From: Puccinia triticina
Lineage: Eukaryota > Basidiomycota > Pucciniomycetes > Pucciniales > Pucciniaceae
Length of the DNA: 64,000 nucleotides
Assembly: GCF_026914185.1 (NCBI RefSeq)
Contig: NC_070566.1
Span: 4,712,001 to 4,776,000 of the forward strand
Reading direction: 5' to 3'
The position numbers were made by a program, and so were the translations under genes. The number at the start of each line of letters is the position of its first letter. Within the stretch, counting starts at the first letter, position 1. A model generated the notes under the pieces. The model searched no databases, had not been told where the DNA came from, and saw only the letters and a program-made list of their open reading frames with translations. Positions 59,021-64,000 of the stretch are shown in pieces.

Positions 59021-59703
59021 TTACGGTCCACTGCATCCTTTACAACCTGTTTGCAAATGAAGAGTTAGCCAGAGTCAAGACGCATAAATTTAAATATCGG
59101 GGATGAATTACGAGCTTTGCCACTCGGCGATCCGTAACAAGTGAAAGACTGGTGCTCTGTAAGGCAAACTAAAAAAACCCAGGGTGGGTTTGCTTAACAT
59201 TGACAACCAGTTGACCATAACATCATTGTGAAATGAACGGGGGAGCTTACCAGCCATGGTTGCAGACGACCTGCCGTAGGAGACAGTACATTTTTCGGTA
59301 GTTAACGGGGGCTCTTGGACGTTGATCTCATGACTCGTGGTACAATTCCTGGCGGCTGATCAGATGACACTTGGTGAGCTTCGCATCTGGAAAGACCAAA
59401 AGATAGAGAAACAGTGAGAAAAGCAACACAACTCACTGACGTGGCCAGTGCAACCGCCAGTGCATCTCATACCCGGAACACCGTTGCAAGCTGAAAAAGG
59501 GAACAAGTGAAGCGGTGGTTAGCATCGCTCATAGTGAGGTCATAGTTGGAATCGACATCAGCCTTACTGGCGGAAGTGGTGTTCGCATCGGTGTACCACG
59601 TGCAGTCCTGGTCATGCGGAAGCTCATCGTTCTCTGTTGTAAACACGCCGGTTGAGAACACAGCAACCACTAGGGAAGCGATAATAATCGAGCGGAGAGC
59701 CAT
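59021..59703 (-). CDS. small secreted cysteine-rich protein, five exons
   Basis: A spliced model on the minus strand: 59703-59568, 59490-59473, 59355-59251, 59168-59112, 59046-59021 (136, 18, 105, 57 and 26 bp). Every junction is GT-AG, the phases agree, and two introns have a textbook GCTAAC branch site followed by a pyrimidine tract (first and last introns). The product is 113 residues: a signal peptide (MALRSIIIASLVVAVFSTG, cleavage near 20-25) and a mature part with eight cysteines, ending CKGCSGP. An even cysteine number in a short secreted protein suggests disulphide stabilisation. No family recognised. In a rust such proteins are effector candidates, which is inference. Alternative acceptors exist for exon 3 (59395 region), but only CCGCCAGG at 59355 keeps the frame open to the end. 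Confidence 0.7.
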
Positions 59704-60905
59704 TGTTAATTCTGATCTATGCAAACGAAGTAGCTTTTTTAGTGCAGGTGATTCTGCGTTAGGAAGTCAGCGGACTGGAAGGATGTGGAGTGTTGCAGGT
59801 TCCTGGTGCTCGTATGTAGTGTTTTAAATGTACATAGATGCTGACTTTATCCTGACGGTTGACCCGCCTTGTCACTTTATACATACATGGTTCGTGGGAA
59901 TTGAGATCGCCACACGCGCTGGCGGATTTGGCACCATAACAACTCCTCTAAAAACGTGATGAGATGGGTGATCAGTCGAAGTTGCTCATTCGGTTTAGGC
60001 ACAATGTCAACGAGAGACAAGCCCGCGCAACGAAGGTTGCCCACTTCCCGGTATCCACCCGCTCGCCGGCGAAGAACCTTTCCGATGAGTGGGATCAAGC
60101 TGTTCGCCCCAGAATAGAAGACCAAATGAGTACAATCAGCCATGGTCACCAGGAATTCTGCTTTTTCCGAATTAGTGACGTAACAAAAGCAATGAAGCAA
60201 ATAACCATGACTGATGAGCGACACCAATCCTCTAAGCCCATTACTTATCACACCCGGTTCCCCAAGGGCAGGAGAGTCTCCTGTTGGCTGGGAGGAGACT
60301 GTAGCCGAGTATTTCCAGTCATGCAGAAGCACCAGGTTCTAAAGCTATAGATCCTGAAGGGAAGTGATCCAGGTGTGCTGATACAGGGGCAATCTTTCTA
60401 GCACAGTGGCCAGTACTGATAATCAAAGAGAGTGTAATATCTTGACAATGGTTAATGGCCATTGAGAGAGTGCAACTGTTGATAAGGTTCCGATTGGGAC
60501 CTCGCAGATTTGGCAGTATCCGGAGACCCCGCAGAGCGGATCCGGTTTTAGGATGGGAAACCGTTATCCAACTGGATATCTCATTTTTCCCCACTGCAGT
60601 GTAGAGGCTGCAATGGGCTATTTCAAAAGTTCTGGCAAGGTTTCTCTTGCCAATTTGTGGCCTCATTTCCACTTGTTTGTATGGCCCTGACATGATGAGG
60701 AAGCCAAAGACCACATCCAAACAAGGAAAACATTGGGCAGAGTAAAATGAAGAAATACTATTTGGAATGCTGATCATGCCATGGTCAATCTAGTTCTGTA
60801 AACAGATGATTGGCTCAAGTGTTGTGGATTTAATTTTGTTTTGGCTGTAATCTTGAACATGGCAACCAACCAAGAGCACATGTTTGCAGGGGGTACTAGA
60901 AGCCA
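59704..60905. other. upstream of secreted-protein gene; no other gene supported
   Basis: Promoter of the secreted-protein gene should lie just above 59703. Frames at 59877-60350 on both strands overlap each other and match nothing I know. Confidence 0.35.
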
Positions 60906-60907
60906 AG

Positions 60908-61136
60908 GCTGCCACACTGCCAGCATATTTGGCTGGGTTGAGGTTATCCCAGTTAAAATGGGATGCACTCAACCAATTTAAACTTGGTTGATCTCAACTG
61001 ATGGAATATAAATCCAAGGTACCCCCCTTGGTTTCATATTTCATTGGCTGGGATCAACCTGTTTTAAGTTGGTTGAGTGCATCCCAGTTAAACTGGGATG
61101 ACTTCATCCCAGCCAAATATACTGGCAGTGCCAGGT
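60908..61136. repeat. fold-back repeat, arms of about 90 bp
   Basis: The arms CACTGCCAG.ATATTTGGCTGGG ... GGGATGCACTCAACCAA pair with the complement at 61050-61136 with few mismatches. Each arm itself holds small palindromes (ATCCCAGTTAAACTGGGAT). Confidence 0.8.
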
Positions 61137-61137
61137 A

Positions 61138-61594
61138 TGTTTGAGCCATCCTGGAAAGAGTCTGAAACTTTATACAGTTGAATTTCCAAAAAAATATAGG
61201 GGCTTGCAAGCCTCTTCTTCACACTTGTGATCAAGGTATAATATGATTTCTTCTTGAAGGCAGGTTATCTTCACAGAGCTGAACCAATTGATGAGCAAAT
61301 GTTGAAATTGTGTGAGCTGTTTTTCTTTGACAACAACTCTGTTTCCGCCTATGTATGATTCCTTATGAAACATTCAGCTGCATCTTTGAGCATTTGGATT
61401 ACTTCATCCTTGCTCATTTTGATGGAATTGAGTCGACTATTGGTAAAAAGGTTGTTTTGAACCAAGAATCAAGCAAGGTTGAGCAGAGATAAAATTGAAC
61501 TACTGTTTGATTTTAGCAATCATAAGTGTTGATTCTGGAATAAATTCACAAGGTTTATAAGAGCAAGCCTGGTATCAGAAATGTATGTGAGAGA
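61138..61594. other. no gene seen
   Basis: AT-rich sequence; short minus-strand frames may be decayed hAT C-terminal sequence. Confidence 0.3.
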
Positions 61595-61809
61595 TGTTGA
61601 GTTGTCTGTTAGTCTGCTACCATGATGTATCACCACAGTATGGAGGGCTGTCGGATCGACCCATGAGCACTACCAACCAACCACCCAGCTGGCAGCCACA
61701 AGCGTCTGTAGCCTAGTTGGTAAAGGCAGCACTCTAGTATGTGTCTCAGCCTAGCTGAGGTCGTGAGTTCAACTCTCACCAGACACATCTTCATTTTACA
61801 GTCTCTACA
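61595..61809 (+). mobile_element. 215-bp TG...CA element with tRNA-like core, AGAGA duplication
   Basis: TGTTGAGTTGTC...TCTCTACA, flanked by AGAGA (61590-61594 and 61810-61814). TG/CA ends and a 5-bp duplication are LTR-type features, which suggests a TRIM-like solo LTR, though a SINE origin cannot be excluded. Confidence 0.8.
61702..61786 (+). other. tRNA-like segment (class II shape) inside the 215-bp element
   Basis: 85 nt: acceptor arms GCGTCTG / CAGACAC (6 of 7 pairs), D arm with A-box-like TAGCCTAGTTGG, a long variable hairpin CTCAGC-CTA-GCTGAG, and a perfect T arm GTGAG-TTCAACT-CTCAC. The anticodon arm is poor (8-nt loop), so this is not a working tRNA gene. Confidence 0.6.
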
Positions 61810-62477
61810 AGAGATGAGAATGGAATATATCATTTACCTCCTGTAGCTTTTCCATAATCCATGTGTAAACCAGAGCAGCTAGCATCATTGATAGAAACTT
61901 ACTTGTTGTCATCAATTTGTTTGCTTGGGAGAGGGGCTCCAGAAAGTCACAAAGTTGCTGTATCTTTTTCCATTTGTAGTCTGAAAGATAATACTTCTCA
62001 GATAGCAAGTTTACTTCACAGAATACTTGGATGGTTGCACAAATCCTATATGCTTGTTCAAGAATTTAAAATGTTGAATTCCACCAAGTAGACGCATCAG
62101 CTACCATTACTAGAGCTTTGATATTCAAATGTTTGCTGAGATCTTTGAATCCATCAGCTTTTTGCCAGTATTGTTTCAAATATGTGGTTAGCTTACTGAT
62201 TCACAAGATGAGGCTAGAGATATCAAATTGGGGAAGCAGGTTGCGGAGAACACCAGCATATGTGCATGGAGGATTATATTTGGTGGGCACACCCTTGGAG
62301 AAGGCCTTGATGCCTGCTTTGGCTGCCAAGTTGATGACATGTGGCATACATCCAAGCAAGCAGTTTTTGTCATCAAGATCAAAGATTTTATTGAGTTCTT
62401 CTCCCATGGTTCTGTTATCTGACACATTATTAGTGGTGATCTTTTGCATTATTCCAAATGTTTCAACTAACTCAACA

Positions 62478-62528
62478 CAAGTCCCTTCTTTCTGAGGAGG
62501 CGCAAAGCGCCTTTAAAGGAGGGACTTG
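62478..62528. repeat. mini-hairpin element, AAGTCCCT family
   Basis: AAGTCCCTTCTTT...AAAGGAGGGACTT with an inner GGCGC-AAA-GCGCC hairpin, about 50 bp. Confidence 0.65.
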
Positions 62529-62537
62529 AATATAATA

Positions 62538-62760
62538 GGGGGTTTCAAAGTTGGCAAGATGCGACTTGCATGCGCTTTTGCAAGTCGGTGTTCAAGTTCA
62601 TTCTTGAACACCGAGTTGCAAAAGTGCATGCAAGCCACACTGTACTACACTCCCTAAGCCTTCTTTAATGTTTTTTTTGAAATTTGGTGTTCAATAAAAG
62701 CCTTGAACACCAACTTGCAAAAGTGCATGCAAGTTGTGCATGGCCAACTTTGAATCCCCC
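62538..62760. mobile_element. MITE, GGGGGTTTCAAAGTTG family
   Basis: Nearly identical in plan and sequence to 44027-44248. Flanks TAATA / TAATG may be a 5-bp duplication with one change. Confidence 0.85.
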
Positions 62761-63454
62761 TAATGTCCCAAATCTTGTGTGAGGGCAATCAACAATTTGG
62801 CTAGGGAAGGCATTACAGCCCCCAAATCACCCACAAGCACTCGGATTCTGGTCATGCCTCCCAGATCATTGAAAAGCTTGTGATTTTTTGGTATCTGCAT
62901 GGCCCTCAAAGCTCCACATTTCCATAGCATTAGGAAACTGTGGGGGTGGATAAGTATTGGACATTGGAGCAATCTGGCCAATGCAGGCCCAGATAAACTC
63001 TTGGATCAATCCGCTCCTTATTGCATAAATAGCAAAAGGCATACATCATAAGCCATATGCGCCACCAATTACAAATATGTACATGTTTCATTAAAAATAC
63101 ATTTTGATACTTCAAGAGCCATGGGAATCTCCCTGATCCAACAAGAGCAGAATCTGGCGGGTCAGCAAAGTCTAATTTCCCCAACCTGTAAGTGCCCTTC
63201 CAAAAAAAGCTGCTGAGCAGGCTATTTATGGCAAAATTTCCCCCAAAAAAATCCAGCAGATGCCCAATGGCAAGATGGGTTAGCTCCAAAGTTTAGTAAA
63301 ACTCAATTGTGAACCCACTGTAGAAACAATGCAATGCCAATAAATATTGGCTGCATCACCTTTTTTTGGTGAGTCCGACTTTGCAAGCAAGGCTCTCCGT
63401 GGGAGAGCATCCCTTTGGGACGCAGGGTTGCCCCCCCCCCCCCCAACCCTCCAA
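62761..63454. other. foreign insert in the hAT relic; no gene; poly-C tract
   Basis: A minus-strand frame at 63289-62930 is unassigned. A run of 14 C lies at 63431-63444. Confidence 0.35.
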
Positions 63455-64000
63455 TCAAGCTTGAAGAGGCTTAGTTAATCTCAACGTTTCAAGGGTGTTG
63501 GTGAGATGAGACACTAGGTTTTTTACAGAATGGGAACCATCAATCAGCTTTGTTGACAATATAATTAAAGTAAGCTTGTATTTTTCAATCCAGTGAGCGG
63601 TAAATCCAAGCAGTGATTCATTACTTGGTGAGGTCCAACCATCACCAGTCAAGCTACTTTTTGAGGGGAAATTTTGAAGCAAAGATTCAAGGGCTTCCTG
63701 GCCCTTCAGAAAGGTTGTGAGAATGAAAGTAATCAAATTATTGGCCAAGGGGAAAGGTTTTTGTGTCTTTTGGTTGCACAAATTGAGCATTTTTTTGAAA
63801 ATCTGGGTGTTCAATGGTTTGGTAAGCATTGGACCATGTATTGACCAACAGCACACAAAAATCTTTCTCAAGTAAGCATTTCCATTCCAACATCACTATT
63901 CTTTTCAAGACAACCTCACAGATACACGTGTTTTCCTTCATAATTCCGTTTTTTTTAGCAAGTGGTTACTCATCCTATTGGTGGGTGTCTGTCTCATCAT

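Larger units (their letters stand above)
61810..63941 (-). pseudogene. hAT transposase relic split by MITEs
   Basis: The N-terminal part at 63941-63455 includes SLTGDGWTSPSNESLLGFTA and HWIEKYKLTLI. The middle part at 62449-62190 includes MQKITTNNVSDNR and CMPHVINLAAKAGIKAF. Then STWWNSTF (about 62080-62110) and YKWKKIQQLCDFLEPLSQA (about 61925-61985). About 1 kb of foreign sequence separates the first two parts, including a mini-hairpin (62478-62528) and a MITE (62538-62760). The C-terminal end is cut by the 215-bp element. Confidence 0.85.

Noticed and set aside
59877..60350. 151-codon minus-strand and 128-codon plus-strand frames as genes
   Set aside because: They overlap each other, match no family I know and show no splice or start context; not enough to call either.
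61702..61786. Functional tRNA-Ser or tRNA-Leu gene
   Set aside because: The anticodon arm has a poor stem and an 8-nt loop, the acceptor stem has a mismatch, and the segment recurs as part of a 215-bp dispersed element.

Overview
This is fungal nuclear DNA, most probably from a rust fungus (Pucciniales, Puccinia-like). The protein genes have 65-85 bp GT-AG introns. The transposon load is very heavy (Ty1/copia, several hAT, PIF/Harbinger, an integrase-core gene). A Tet-like 2OG-Fe(II) oxygenase relic and an alpha-kinase gene are present, and I recall both families as expanded in rust proteomes. The species call is inference; the gene calls rest on visible motifs.

Layout. 0.6-6.4 kb: a Ty1/copia element complete in structure (132-bp LTRs, 5-bp target duplication) with one in-frame TGA near its end. 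6.5-22 kb: a nest of transposon relics and arrays of short palindromic minirepeats. Two terminal-inverted-repeat elements (8948-11216 and 13640-17376) carry such arrays, and each is itself broken by a solo LTR; a hAT-type MITE adds another layer. An integrase-core transposase relic lies at 18.0-19.6 kb. 22.5-31 kb: tandem repeats, the Tet-like relic (23.8-25.9), an alpha-kinase gene (minus strand, 26.2-28.7) and a Harbinger transposase relic (29.7-30.9). 31-40.5 kb: MITEs, further arrays, and a structurally complete hAT element (37248-40446, 8-bp target duplication, one in-frame TGA).

41-47 kb is a small host island: TRM5 (tRNA m1G37 methyltransferase, seven exons, plus strand) converges on mitochondrial IF-2 (minus strand, two apparent -1 frameshifts). 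47.8-53.7 kb is an array of GCTGATGCTCAGC palindromic repeats split by a 3.9-kb hAT element with an 8-bp target duplication. ODC (ornithine decarboxylase, minus strand) is at 54.6-56.2 kb. At 59.0-59.7 kb a five-exon minus-strand gene for a 113-residue secreted, eight-cysteine protein can be assembled from splice signals; no single reading frame shows it. 61.6-63.9 kb returns to a MITE-riddled hAT relic.

Two themes link the accessory sequence. First, many unrelated-looking repeats follow one plan: a family-specific spacer between near-palindromic arms such as CTCAATGACCGG / CCGGTCATTGAG, often inside TIR-bounded elements. Second, nearly every transposase frame is broken by isolated TGA codons, several at conserved Arg positions, as CGA-to-TGA decay at CpG would produce.
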